A stretch of 64,000 nt of DNA from JACVRW01 sp963820315 (GCA_963820315.1 CAWFZK010000003.1:48433-112432); one strand, 5' to 3'; counted from the first letter of the stretch, positions 25,790 through 34,279 are shown. Made by a program: numbers and translations. The notes: generated from the letters alone by a model not told the origin.

Positions 25790-26619
25790 CGCCGCGGGGG
25801 ACGTGGCCGGCGACGCGCCTCCGCGCGCTCGAACCCGTCCAGCGCCTCCGCGACCGCGCGCCAGGAGGCCGGCGAGACCGACATGCCGCAGTGCGATGCG
25901 TCGATCTCGACGTGCTGCCCATGTGGGTCGAGGCAGGCTCGCCAGTCGACGATGCCGTCGCTCTTCGAGTAGACCGTGACGAGCCCGACGCTCTTCGGCA
26001 TCGGGTCCGCCACCTCGGCCCAGAACGAGGCGCAGCAGTCGCTCACGAGGCAGGAGCGCTTGAAGAGGCCGGGCGCGCCGAGCGTCCCCGCCAGCGCGAT
26101 CGCCTCTACCTGAAGGCGCACGAGTGGATGGATCGCGAGCGGATCGCACAGCGGCGAGCCCAGTGTGACCACGCCGCATACGAGGTCCGGCCGCCGCCTG
26201 CCGAGCACGCGGGCGATGGTGCCGCCGCGACTTTGGCCGACGAGCACCGCACGCCGGCCCTGCTCCTCGACGAGTTGCTCGAGCCGCTCGTCGAGCCGCG
26301 TGGAAATCGCGCCCGAGCAGTCGATGTTCGCGCGCATGCCGGCCCGGCTCGGCCGGTAGCCCGCCCGTCCCAGCCAGCCGGACATCATCGCGAGCGAGCT
26401 GTCGCCGGCGAGGAAGCCCGGGATCAGCAGCACCGGACGTCCGCGCCCCTCCGGCATCCCCTCGCCGCGCAGGATCGGGTCGCGCAGCAGCGCAGCCGTC
26501 TCCAAGCCGAAGCGCGCCTCCCGCCAGAGCGGGGGCCCGACACCACCTGTGATGAAGCCGGGAGCCTTCAAGGGCGCCTCCGCCAAACCTAGTAATCCGC
26601 GTGGACGTATTCGAATCAC
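25771..26619 (-). CDS. Alpha/beta hydrolase
   Basis: A 282-aa hydrolase with VLLIPGFLAGDSS near the oxyanion hole, nucleophile elbow GQSRGG (Ser), the later SDGIVD (Asp) and a His in DASHCGMS. Such proteins act as lipases or esterases. I chose GTG 26619, which follows an AAGGAGGGA ribosome site; the open frame can be read six codons further from TTG 26637. Substrate unknown. Convergent with the dehydrogenase and divergent from the quinone oxidoreductase. Confidence 0.85.
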   Translation of the reverse strand: MIRIRPRGLLGLAEAPLKAPGFITGGVGPPLWREARFGLETAALLRDPILRGEGMPEGRGRPVLLIPGFLAGDSSLAMMSGWLGRAGYRPSRAGMRANIDCSGAISTRLDERLEQLVEEQGRRAVLVGQSRGGTIARVLGRRRPDLVCGVVTLGSPLCDPLAIHPLVRLQVEAIALAGTLGAPGLFKRSCLVSDCCASFWAEVADPMPKSVGLVTVYSKSDGIVDWRACLDPHGQHVEIDASHCGMSVSPASWRAVAEALDGFERAEARRRPRPPRRYSRAA

Positions 26620-26654
26620 CAGGGCTCCCTCCTTCAAGAACGTCCGGCAGCGGT

Positions 26655-26660
26655 TAGATT
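26655..26660 (+). promoter_or_regulatory. Leaderless-type -10 box for the quinone oxidoreductase gene
   Basis: TAGATT, 9 bases before the ATG at 26670. Confidence 0.45.
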
Positions 26661-26669
26661 TCCCGCCCC

Positions 26670-27611
26670 ATGCGCGCCGTGACGATCAGGGACGGCGCTC
26701 TCGTCGTCGAGGAGCACCCCGATCCGGAGCCCGGCCACGGGCAGGTCCTGGTGCGCGTGCGCGCCGCGGGGCTGAACGGCGCGGACATGCTGCAGCGGCG
26801 CGGGGCCTATCCGGCGCCCCCCGGCGAGCCCGAGCACATTCCCGGCCTCGAGCTTGCGGGGGAGGTGGCCGCGCTCGGCACCGGCGCGCGCCGTTTCTCC
26901 GAGGGGGAGCGCGTGATGGCGGTGGTCGGCGGCGGCGCTCAGGCCGAGCTGGCGCTCGTCCACGAGCGCGCCGCCATGCCCGTGCCCGACCCGCTCGAGT
27001 GGCCCCAGGCGGGCGGGCTGCCGGAGGTGTTCACGACCGCCCACGACGCGCTCATCACCCAGGCCGGCCTGCGCCCCGGCGAGCACCTGCTCGTGCACGG
27101 CGCGGCGGGCGGGGTTGGCACTGCCGCCGTCCAGATCGGCCGCGTGGCCGGCGCCCGCGTGACCGCCACCGTCCGGCGCGAGGAGCTGCGGCCGCAGGTC
27201 GAGCAGCTGGGCGCCCGGGCGATCGCCCCGGAGGGATTCGCGGAGCACGGCCCCTACGACGTCATCCTGGAGCTCGTCGGCGCCGGCAACCTCGAGGGCA
27301 ACCTCGCCTCGCTGGCGCGGCGCGGGCGGATCGCGGTGATCGGGGTGGGCGGCAGCGGCCCCGTCGGGGAGATGAACCTCCTGGCGCTGATGCAGAAGCA
27401 CGCCCGCATCCACGGCTCGACGCTGCGCGCCCGCCCGCTCGAGGAGAAGGCGCTCGCCGCCCGGCTCGTGGAGCGCGAGCTCCTGCCCCACTTCGAGAGC
27501 GGCGCGCTGACGGTGCCGGTTGCCGCGACATTCCCGCTCGCGGACGTCGAGCAGGCCTACGACCGCTTCGCGGCCGGCGGGAAGCTCGGGAAGATCGTGC
27601 TGATCCCGTGA
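26670..27611 (+). CDS. NADPH:quinone oxidoreductase family protein
   Basis: A 313-aa zinc-free MDR protein (Qor/PIG3-like). It has RAAGLNGADMLQRRGAYPAPPG near residue 33, HGAAGGVGTAAVQIGRV for the NADPH site, and FPLADVEQAYDRFAAGGKLGKIVL at the end. It should reduce quinones or other enones with NADPH. Its stop overlaps the next start as GTGA, making a two-gene operon with a hydrolase. Confidence 0.92.
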   Translation: MRAVTIRDGALVVEEHPDPEPGHGQVLVRVRAAGLNGADMLQRRGAYPAPPGEPEHIPGLELAGEVAALGTGARRFSEGERVMAVVGGGAQAELALVHERAAMPVPDPLEWPQAGGLPEVFTTAHDALITQAGLRPGEHLLVHGAAGGVGTAAVQIGRVAGARVTATVRREELRPQVEQLGARAIAPEGFAEHGPYDVILELVGAGNLEGNLASLARRGRIAVIGVGGSGPVGEMNLLALMQKHARIHGSTLRARPLEEKALAARLVERELLPHFESGALTVPVAATFPLADVEQAYDRFAAGGKLGKIVLIP

Positions 27612-28516
27612 CGGCGGAGCGGGCGAGCTGGAGATCGGAGGCGCTCGGGCCGGCACGCACGCTCGACCTCGGCGGGGGCCGGCGCATCCGCGCTCACGTC
27701 GTGCCCGAGGTCGCCGGCTCGGCCGGCGACGGAGGGATCCCTGTGACGGGCGAGGGCCCGCCGGTCGTGCTCGTCCACGGGGCGCTCGTGAACGCGAACC
27801 TGTGGCGCAGGGTCGTGCCGCTGCTGGGCGGCCGCACACGCGTGACGCTCGACCTGCCGCTCGGCTCGCACCTCGAGGCGATGCCGGCCGGCGCCGACCT
27901 GAGCCCGCCCGCGCTCGCCGACCTGATCGCCGACGCGATCGCGGCGCTCGAGCTCGAGGACGTGACGATCGCGGGCAACGACACGGGCGGCGGGCTGACC
28001 CAGATCCTCGTCACGCGCAGGCCCGAGCGGATCGGCCGCGTCGTGCTCACCTCGTGCGACGCCTTCGACAACTTCCCGCCGCCGTTCTTTCGCTGGGTGC
28101 TCGCGCCCGCGCGCATCCCGGGTGCGATCCCGGTCGCGTTCGGCGGACTGCGGGCGCGCCGGCTGCGACGGCTGCCGATCGCGTACGGCTGGCTCTCGAA
28201 CGAGGCGCCGGAGCCCGAGGTGGACGACTCCTACGTGCTGCCGGTTCTGACCGAGCGCGGAGTCCGTCGCGATCTGCGCAAGCTGCTCGCCGGGCTGGAC
28301 CCACGGCACACGCTCGACGCCGCCGCGAAGCTCGCCGCCTTCGACAAGCCCGTGCTGATCGCCTGGTCGGCGAACGACCGCTTCTTCCCACCGGCTCACG
28401 CGGAGCGCCTCGCGAAGCTGATCCCGGACGCGCGCCTCGAGTGGATCGAGGGCGCGCGCACGTTCAGCCCCGAGGACGCCCCGGAGCGGCTGGCCGGGCT
28501 GATCGCGGCGTTCTAG
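27608..28516 (+). CDS. Alpha/beta hydrolase with an aspartate nucleophile
   Basis: A 302-aa protein. VVLVHGALVNANLWRRVVPLL carries the HG oxyanion motif. The nucleophile elbow reads AGNDTGGG, so the G-x-Nuc-x-G position holds Asp rather than Ser, as in haloalkane dehalogenases and epoxide hydrolases. The catalytic acid is probably in WSANDRFFP; a clear terminal His is not visible, as that region reads EGARTFSPED where the His is expected. It could be an inactive or altered member. Co-translated with the quinone reductase. Its TAG shares CTAG with the thiolase stop. Confidence 0.88.
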   Translation: MTAERASWRSEALGPARTLDLGGGRRIRAHVVPEVAGSAGDGGIPVTGEGPPVVLVHGALVNANLWRRVVPLLGGRTRVTLDLPLGSHLEAMPAGADLSPPALADLIADAIAALELEDVTIAGNDTGGGLTQILVTRRPERIGRVVLTSCDAFDNFPPPFFRWVLAPARIPGAIPVAFGGLRARRLRRLPIAYGWLSNEAPEPEVDDSYVLPVLTERGVRRDLRKLLAGLDPRHTLDAAAKLAAFDKPVLIAWSANDRFFPPAHAERLAKLIPDARLEWIEGARTFSPEDAPERLAGLIAAF

Positions 28517-29676
28517 TTCAGACGCTCGACGAGCATGGCCTGGCCCTGGCCGCCGGCCACGCACATCGTCTCGAGCCCGATCGTCTTGTCGTCGGTCTCG
28601 AGCCCGTTCAGGAGCGTCGTCATGATGCGCGCGCCGGTCATGCCGAACGGGTGCCCGAGCGCGATCGCCCCGCCGTGCGGGTTGAGCTTCTCGAGCGGGA
28701 TGCCCGTCTCGGCCATGATCGGGATCACCTGCGCGGCGAACGCCTCGTTCAGCTCGACGGTGTCGACGTCCTCGATCGTCATGCCGCCGCGCTCGAGCAC
28801 GTTCTTGATCGCCCAGATCGGGGCGACGCCCATGTACTCGGGCTCGTTCGCCGCCGTCGCCGAGGTGATGATGCGGGCGCGCGGCTTGAGGCCCAGCTCG
28901 GCGGCCTTCGAGTCGGACATGACGAGCACAGCGGCGGCGCCGTCGTTCAGCGGGCACGAGTTGCCGGCGGTGACCTTGCCGTCCTCCTTGAAGACCGGGT
29001 CGAGCTCCGCCAGCTTCTCGAGCGTCGAGGAGGCGCGCGGGCCGTCGTCCTTCGACACGACGGTCCCGTCGGGAAGCGTCACCGGCACGATCTCGCGGTC
29101 GAAGTAGCCGTTCTCCTGCGAGGCGACGGCGAGCTCCTGCGAGCGCTGCGCGTACTTGTCCATGTCGGCGCGGCTGACCTCGTAGCGCTCGGCCACGTTC
29201 TCCGCCGTGAGCCCCATCGTGATGTAGGCGTCGACGTCGCCGTTCTTGCCCTGCAGGTGCTCGTTCTGGTCCTGCGGGCGCGCGCCCTCGACGGCCTCGT
29301 TGTAGCGCGAGACCCACTCGACGCCGGCGGCGATGTAGGCGTCGCCCTGGCCCGCCACGATGGCGTTGCCCGCCTGGCGGATCGACTCGAGCGACGACGC
29401 GCAGTAGCGCGAGATCGTCGTGCCGTTCGTGGCGAGCGGGAGCCGCTCGGACAACAGGGCGACGATCCGGCCCATGTTGTGAGCCTGCAGCCCCTGCGGG
29501 AGCCCGACGCCGCAGTAGACCTCCTCGACGAGCCCCGGATCGACGTCGGGATTGCGCTCGAGCAGCGCGTCCACGACGAAGGCGCCCATCTCATCCGGGC
29601 GCAGCTGGGCCAGCGAGCCCTTGAAGGCGCGCCCGATGGGCGTGCGGACGGCGTCGACGATCACTGCTTCGGGCAT
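28513..29676 (-). CDS. Acetyl-CoA C-acyltransferase (thiolase)
   Basis: A 387-aa thiolase. The acyl-binding Cys is in SRYCASSLESI (about residue 92), the His in HPFGMTGAR and the second Cys in MCVAGGQGQA. It cleaves 3-ketoacyl-CoA or condenses acetyl-CoA in the cytosol. An AGGAG ribosome site lies before the ATG. A type-2 3-hydroxyacyl-CoA-like SDR follows upstream on the same strand, supporting beta-oxidation. Confidence 0.94.
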   Translation of the reverse strand: MPEAVIVDAVRTPIGRAFKGSLAQLRPDEMGAFVVDALLERNPDVDPGLVEEVYCGVGLPQGLQAHNMGRIVALLSERLPLATNGTTISRYCASSLESIRQAGNAIVAGQGDAYIAAGVEWVSRYNEAVEGARPQDQNEHLQGKNGDVDAYITMGLTAENVAERYEVSRADMDKYAQRSQELAVASQENGYFDREIVPVTLPDGTVVSKDDGPRASSTLEKLAELDPVFKEDGKVTAGNSCPLNDGAAAVLVMSDSKAAELGLKPRARIITSATAANEPEYMGVAPIWAIKNVLERGGMTIEDVDTVELNEAFAAQVIPIMAETGIPLEKLNPHGGAIALGHPFGMTGARIMTTLLNGLETDDKTIGLETMCVAGGQGQAMLVERLN

Positions 29677-29731
29677 CTCAGGTGTCTCCTATGTACGAGC
29701 GGCGCGGGGTCGAAAGGCTACCCACGCGCGC

Positions 29732-30493
29732 TCAGCGCGGCGGCATGCGCAGCGCGCCGTCGAGGCGCAGCACCTCGCCGTTCAGCATCTCGTTCTCGGC
29801 GATGTGGCAGGCCAGCCGCGCGTACTCCTCGGGACGCCCGAGTCGCGAGGGGAAGGGGATCTGCGCACCCAGCGCCTGGCGCGTCTCGTCGGGCAGGCCT
29901 GCGAGCAGCGGCGTGTCGAACAGGCCGGGGGCGATCGTGCAGACGCGGATCCCGAGCCGGGCGAGATCGCGCGCAGCCGGCAGCGTCAACCCGGCGACGC
30001 CGCCCTTCGAGGCCGAGTAGGCCGTCTGCCCGATCTGGCCGTCGAAGGCGGCGATCGAGGCTGTCATGACGACCGCCCCGCGCTCCCCGTCCACGCCGGG
30101 CTCGTTCTGGGCCATCGCGGCGGCGCTCAGCCGCAGCACGTTGTAGGTCCCGATCAGGTTCACGCGCACGACGGTCTCGAAGGGGGCGAGCTTGGCGGGA
30201 CCCTCGCGGCCGACGGTCCGTTCGGCCCAGCCGATGCCGGCGCAGGAGACGGCGAGCCTCAGCCCGCCGAAGGCCTCGGCGGCGTCCTCGACCGCCGCGC
30301 TCACGCGCTCCTCGTCGGTCACGTCGGCCGGTGTGAACAGGCCGCCGAGCTCCTCCGCGAGCCCCGGGCCGCGTTCCTCGTTCAGGTCGGCGATCGCGAC
30401 GCGCGCGCCGCGCGCGGCCAGCTCCCGCGCGGTCGCCTCACCCAGTCCGGAGGCGCCGCCGGCCACGAGCGCGCCGATGCCGTTCAGCTCCAT
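29732..30493 (-). CDS. SDR oxidoreductase (3-hydroxyacyl-CoA dehydrogenase type 2-like)
   Basis: A 253-aa classical SDR. Gly motif GGASGLG near residue 12, then CAGIGWAERT, YSASK catalytic pair and APGLFDTPLL. The ADVTDEE segment, followed by AGLTLPAARDLARLGIR, is typical of HSD10-like enzymes that oxidise 3-hydroxyacyl-CoA. It lies upstream of the thiolase and overlaps the EamA gene by 56 bases, so the three may be one transcript. Confidence 0.92.
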   Translation of the reverse strand: MELNGIGALVAGGASGLGEATARELAARGARVAIADLNEERGPGLAEELGGLFTPADVTDEERVSAAVEDAAEAFGGLRLAVSCAGIGWAERTVGREGPAKLAPFETVVRVNLIGTYNVLRLSAAAMAQNEPGVDGERGAVVMTASIAAFDGQIGQTAYSASKGGVAGLTLPAARDLARLGIRVCTIAPGLFDTPLLAGLPDETRQALGAQIPFPSRLGRPEEYARLACHIAENEMLNGEVLRLDGALRMPPR

Positions 30494-31358
30494 GGGAGGA
30501 CGGCACGGTATCCGCTTCCCCCGCCTCGCGGTGAACGGCGACGCCCGCGATCACGAGGGCGACGCCCACGACCTCGGCGGGCGTCGGCACCTGGGCGAGC
30601 ACCACGACGCCGATGACGGTCGCGGTGGCGGGCAGCAGCGAGACCATCAGCGCGTAGGTCGAGCGCGCGAGTCGCCGCATCGCGAGCTGGTCGCTCACGT
30701 ACGGGATCACCGACGATGCGATCCCGACGCCGGCGCCGGCCAGCAGGGCCACCGGGTCGGTGAGCGCCGGCAGCGCCTCCCAGCCCGCCAGCGGCGTGAC
30801 GACGACGAGCGCGATCAGCATCGACAGCGCCAGCCCGTCGATGCCGCTCAGCGCATCGAGCCGCGAGACGCGATGGGCCAGCACGATGTAGGCCGCGAAC
30901 AGCCCCGCGTTTGCGAACGCGAGCGCCACCCCGAGCGCCTCGCCCTCGATCTGCACACCCGTGAGCAGGTAGACGCCCGGTACCGCGAGCAGCAGCGCGA
31001 GCGCGTTGCGCCGCGTGCGGGCGCCGAGCGCGGCGAGGACGATCACGGGCAGGAACTCGATCGCGGCGACGGTGGCGAGCGGCAGGCGGTCGACGGCCAG
31101 GTAAAAGCAGCAGTTCATCACCGCGAGCACGGCTCCCCAGGTGATGAGCAGCCGCCGGCCGCCCGAGTCGAGGTCGGCCAGCGCGCGCCAGGGCCGCCGC
31201 CACAGGGCGAACACGAGCGCGGCGGCCGCGATCCGGAGCCACGCGACTCCGAGCACCGGCAAGCGCGCGAACAGCAGCACCGCGAAGGCCGGCCCGAGGT
31301 AGTGGAAGACGGCGCTGACTACGAAGTAGAGGTGGGGCGGGACCCTCTCGCTGCTCAC
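30438..31358 (-). CDS. EamA/RhtA-type exporter
   Basis: A 306-aa drug/metabolite transporter with about ten membrane segments in two EamA repeats (for example VLGVAWLRIAAAALVFALW and SVIPYVSDQLAMRRLARSTY, the RhtA-like block). Such proteins export amino acids or metabolites. The GTG at 31358 diverges from an Lrp regulator. The C-terminus is Arg-rich and cytosolic. Confidence 0.9.
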   Translation of the reverse strand: MSSERVPPHLYFVVSAVFHYLGPAFAVLLFARLPVLGVAWLRIAAAALVFALWRRPWRALADLDSGGRRLLITWGAVLAVMNCCFYLAVDRLPLATVAAIEFLPVIVLAALGARTRRNALALLLAVPGVYLLTGVQIEGEALGVALAFANAGLFAAYIVLAHRVSRLDALSGIDGLALSMLIALVVVTPLAGWEALPALTDPVALLAGAGVGIASSVIPYVSDQLAMRRLARSTYALMVSLLPATATVIGVVVLAQVPTPAEVVGVALVIAGVAVHREAGEADTVPSSHGAERHRRARGRRRLRTG

Positions 31359-31360
31359 GC

Positions 31361-31398
31361 GGCATAGATTCGCGCCGGGAGAGGGCTTGATCTATGCC
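31361..31398. promoter_or_regulatory. Probable Lrp operator between eamA and lrp
   Basis: Perfect 9-base inverted arms GGCATAGAT (31361-31369) and ATCTATGCC (31390-31398) are spaced by 20 bases, in the 63-base divergent gap. Centre-to-centre distance of about 29 bases (near three helical turns) would fit a multimeric Lrp/AsnC protein. The right arm lies 10 bases before the lrp -10 box. Confidence 0.6.
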
Positions 31399-31408
31399 AC
31401 TCCGAAGC

Positions 31409-31414
31409 TACATT
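31409..31414 (+). promoter_or_regulatory. Leaderless-type -10 box for the lrp gene
   Basis: TACATT, 7 bases before the GTG at 31422. Confidence 0.45.
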
Positions 31415-31421
31415 TCAGGTC

Positions 31422-31889
31422 GTGGCTACGAATCAAAAGCCGATCGCCCTCGACGGCACCAACATCGCATTGCTCGAGCAGGTCCGCGCCGACGCGCGCG
31501 TCTCGAACGCCGAGCTCGGCCGCCGTGTCGGGCTGTCGGCGCCGGCCGTGGCCGAGCGGCTCGCCCGGCTCGAGGAGGCGGGAACGATCATCGGCTACCG
31601 GGCGGAGCTCGACCCGCGTGCGCTCGGCTACACGCTCAGCGTGGTGCTGCGCATCCGGCCCGCTCCGCGTGAGCTGAAGAAGGTCGCCGAGCTGGCGCAG
31701 CGGACGCCCGAGGTCGTCGAGTGCCACCGGATCACCGGCGACGACTGTTACTTCATGCGCATGTGGGTCCGCGACGTCGAGCACCTCGAGGAGGTGATCG
31801 ACCGCTTCGCTCCCTACGGGCAGACGACCACGTCGATCGTGCAGTCCTCGCCGGTGCCGGCGCGCGCGGTCCCGCTCGAGACTGACTAG
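31422..31889 (+). CDS. Lrp/AsnC family regulator
   Basis: A 155-aa regulator. The helix-turn-helix is at about residues 27-48 (VSNAELGRRVGLSAPAVAERL) and the ligand-binding RAM domain follows (LRIRPAPRELKKVAELAQ, then CHRITGDDCYFMR). The divergent EamA exporter is the classic partner of such regulators, so it probably controls amino-acid export (inference). The TAG shares CTAG with egtD. Confidence 0.92.
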   Translation: MATNQKPIALDGTNIALLEQVRADARVSNAELGRRVGLSAPAVAERLARLEEAGTIIGYRAELDPRALGYTLSVVLRIRPAPRELKKVAELAQRTPEVVECHRITGDDCYFMRMWVRDVEHLEEVIDRFAPYGQTTTSIVQSSPVPARAVPLETD

Positions 31890-32842
31890 CGCGGCGAGGC
31901 GAACGCCAGCCCGAACAGGCCGGCGCCGTCCGTGAAGAAGTCGTCGAGCGCCAGCCCGGCGGCGTGCAGCTCGCGCTCCACGGCGTCGCGCGTGAACTTC
32001 GCGCTGATCTCGGTGCGGATCTCCTCGCCGTCCGCGAAGGTCAGCTCGAGATCGGCGCCGTCGATGCGGACCATCTGGGCGCCGTTGGAGCGCAGGCGCA
32101 TCTCGATCCACGAGTTCGCCTCGTCGAAGAAGGCGACGTGCTCGAAGGCCTCGATGCGGAAATCGGCGTCGAGGCCCGCGTTGATCACCCGCAGCACGTT
32201 GCGGTTGAACTCGGCCGTGACGCCCGCGCTGTCGTTGTAGGCGGCCTCGAGCACGGCACGATCCTTGACGAGGTCCGTGCCGATCACGAGCCGGTCGCCG
32301 TGCCCCATCAGCTGCCGGATCCGCTCGAGGAAGCGCGCCCGCGCCGCTGGGTAGAGGTTGCCGATCGTGCCGCCGAGGAAGGCGAACAAGCGGTGGCGGC
32401 CGTCGGGGATGCGCTCCAGGTCGCGGCCGAAGTCGCCGACCACGCCGTGCACGTCGAGGCCGGGGTAGAGCTCGGTCAGCTCGGCCGCGCAGGCGTGCAC
32501 GACCGACTCGTCGACGTCGAACGGCACGTAGCGCTCGAGGCTCCCCTGGCCCGCCATCGCGTAGAGCAGCGCGCGCGTCTTCGAGGCGGTGCCGGAGCCC
32601 AGCTCGACGAGCTCCTCGGCGCCCGCGCGCTCCACGATCGTGGGTGCGTGCCGGTTGAGGATCTCGCGCTCGCAGCGACTCGGGTAGTACTCCGGCAGCG
32701 AGGTGATGCGGTCGAAGAGCTCGGAGCCGCGCTCGTCGTAGAAGAGCTTCGGCGGCAGCTCGCGCGGCGTGCGGGCGAGGCCCTGGCGGACGTCGTCGGC
32801 GAGCGTGTCCTGCAGCTCGTGGCGCTCGATCACGACGGCCAT
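31886..32842 (-). CDS. egtD: L-histidine N-alpha-methyltransferase
   Basis: A 318-aa SAM-dependent enzyme that trimethylates histidine to hercynine in ergothioneine synthesis. KLFYDERGSELFDRITSLPEYYPSR is the family entry motif, ELGSGTASKTRALL the SAM loop near residue 82, and FLGGTIGNLYP near 156 the substrate region. The ATG at 32842 overlaps the egtB stop (TGATG); the longer open frame reads through egtB. Confidence 0.95.
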   Translation of the reverse strand: MAVVIERHELQDTLADDVRQGLARTPRELPPKLFYDERGSELFDRITSLPEYYPSRCEREILNRHAPTIVERAGAEELVELGSGTASKTRALLYAMAGQGSLERYVPFDVDESVVHACAAELTELYPGLDVHGVVGDFGRDLERIPDGRHRLFAFLGGTIGNLYPAARARFLERIRQLMGHGDRLVIGTDLVKDRAVLEAAYNDSAGVTAEFNRNVLRVINAGLDADFRIEAFEHVAFFDEANSWIEMRLRSNGAQMVRIDGADLELTFADGEEIRTEISAKFTRDAVERELHAAGLALDDFFTDGAGLFGLAFASPR

Positions 32843-34071
32843 CAGGCGTCCTCCGCGCAGCGAAAGCCGGCGAAGATCTGGCGCCGCTGTGGGCGGTCCC
32901 AGTTCCGGAAGGTCGTGCGGGCGACGCGCGAGCGGGTTGCCCAGGAGGCGCCACGCAGCACCCGGTAGCCCGAGCGGAAGAAGACCTGCGAGTACTCGGG
33001 ATACGGGTGCGGGCGGAAGCCGGGGTAGCCGTCGAACTCGGTGGCGGTCCACTCCCAGCAGTCGCCGAGGAACGGCCCTGCCGGGCCCGGTCCGAAATCG
33101 AGCTGATCGAGCCGGCCGTGCGCGTCGCCCTCGTCGCGGGCCGCGCGCTCCCACTCGCGCTCGCTCGGGAGCCGCGCGCCGCGCCAGCGCGCGAAGGCCT
33201 CCGCCTCGAAGAAGGAGACGTGCATGACGGGCAGCTCGGGCTCGAGCGCGACGATGCGGTCGAAGCGGCGCACGCCGCCGTCGCCCGTCCAGTAGAGCGG
33301 CCGCTCCCAGCCCTCGCGCTCGCGCTGCGCCCAGCCTTCGTCGCTCCACAGCTCGCGGCGCGCGTAGCCGCCGTCCGCGACGAACTCGGCGTAGGCGCCG
33401 TTCGTGACCGGCCCGCGGTCGATCCGGAAGACGGGCAGCTCGACCGTGTGCCGCGGCCGCTCGTTGTCGTAGGCGAAGCCGTCGCCGGCGTCACCGAGCT
33501 CGAACGGGCCTCCCTCGATCAGGTGCGTCCCCGCCGCGGCGGCACCCGCGGCCTCGGTTCGCTCGGGCGAGTAGACGCCCGGCTCGGCCAGCTGGAGCGT
33601 CTGCAGCATCGTCTCGTTGTGCTGCTGCTCGTGCTGGACCAGCATCTCGGCGATGAAGGGCGAGACGCGCGGGAGTGCCTGCTGGGTGCGTTCGCGAACC
33701 GCTTCGAGGTAGCCGGGCAGCTCGTCGTGGCGCAGGTAGCGCAGCTCACCGCGCTGCGCGCGCGGCGTCTCGAAGGCGTCGTACACGTCCGCGAGGTCCT
33801 CGCGCAGCATTTCGGTCCCGGCCTCGCGGCTCACCCACAGGTCCTCGAACGCGGCGATGTGGCCGAGATCCCACGCGAGCGGGCTCATCAGCGGGTCGTG
33901 GACGCGGTCGAGGTTCTCGCCGCTCACGCCGTCGACGAGCCGCAAAGTGCGCTCGCGCGCCTCGTCGAGCAGCGACTCGGCCCCTCCTCGGGGCAGTGAT
34001 TGTGAGGTGTAGGCGATGGCTACTCGCCCACGCGCTCCACCAGGAACGAGATGCGCACGAGCGCGCGCCAC
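32842..34071 (-). CDS. egtB: Ergothioneine sulfoxide synthase
   Basis: A 409-aa iron enzyme joining hercynine to a thiol. The DinB_2-like N-terminal domain has SPLAWDLGHIAAFEDLW (first iron His) and HEQQHNETM (HX3HXE). The FGE-sulfatase domain ends with GYRVLRGASWAT and FRNWDRPQRRQIFAGFR. ATG 34071 is the first standard start but overlaps dodecin by 52 bases. The in-frame GTA at 34023 (joined to the dodecin TAG) or CTG 33981, after GAGGAGGGG, are other candidates. The gamma-glutamyl genes egtA/egtC are not adjacent, so the thiol donor (gamma-glutamylcysteine or cysteine) is open. Confidence 0.93.
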   Translation of the reverse strand: MARARAHLVPGGARGRVAIAYTSQSLPRGGAESLLDEARERTLRLVDGVSGENLDRVHDPLMSPLAWDLGHIAAFEDLWVSREAGTEMLREDLADVYDAFETPRAQRGELRYLRHDELPGYLEAVRERTQQALPRVSPFIAEMLVQHEQQHNETMLQTLQLAEPGVYSPERTEAAGAAAAGTHLIEGGPFELGDAGDGFAYDNERPRHTVELPVFRIDRGPVTNGAYAEFVADGGYARRELWSDEGWAQREREGWERPLYWTGDGGVRRFDRIVALEPELPVMHVSFFEAEAFARWRGARLPSEREWERAARDEGDAHGRLDQLDFGPGPAGPFLGDCWEWTATEFDGYPGFRPHPYPEYSQVFFRSGYRVLRGASWATRSRVARTTFRNWDRPQRRQIFAGFRCAEDA

Positions 34072-34226
34072 TCATCCAGGTTCTCTCCGCGCAGTCCGGT
34101 GGAGACGACGTCGACGGCCTTGATGTTGCGCAGCGACTGGCGCGCCTCCTCGAGCGCCGCCTTGACCGCGCCGTCGGAGCTCTCGGGCGAGCTGCCCACC
34201 AGCTCGATGATCTTCGTGACCGCCAT
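34020..34226 (-). CDS. Dodecin
   Basis: A 68-aa flavin-storage dodecamer subunit. VTKIIELVGSSPESSDGAV, then ALEEARQSLRNIKAVDVVS and the EWRALVRISFLVE end follow the family exactly, including the conserved Trp that stacks on flavin. An AGAGGAG ribosome site precedes the ATG and a TACGCT box lies at 34256-34261. It is first in an operon with egtB and egtD. Confidence 0.95.
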   Translation of the reverse strand: MAVTKIIELVGSSPESSDGAVKAALEEARQSLRNIKAVDVVSTGLRGENLDEWRALVRISFLVERVGE

Positions 34227-34268
34227 CGGCGTCTCCTCTAGTCGTTGGCGGGGCCAGCGTAGCCGTTG

Positions 34269-34274
34269 TAGCCT
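34269..34274 (+). promoter_or_regulatory. Leaderless-type -10 box for the membrane protein gene
   Basis: TAGCCT, 5 bases before GTG 34280 and 8 before ATG 34283. Confidence 0.4.
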
Positions 34275-34279
34275 CCGGC

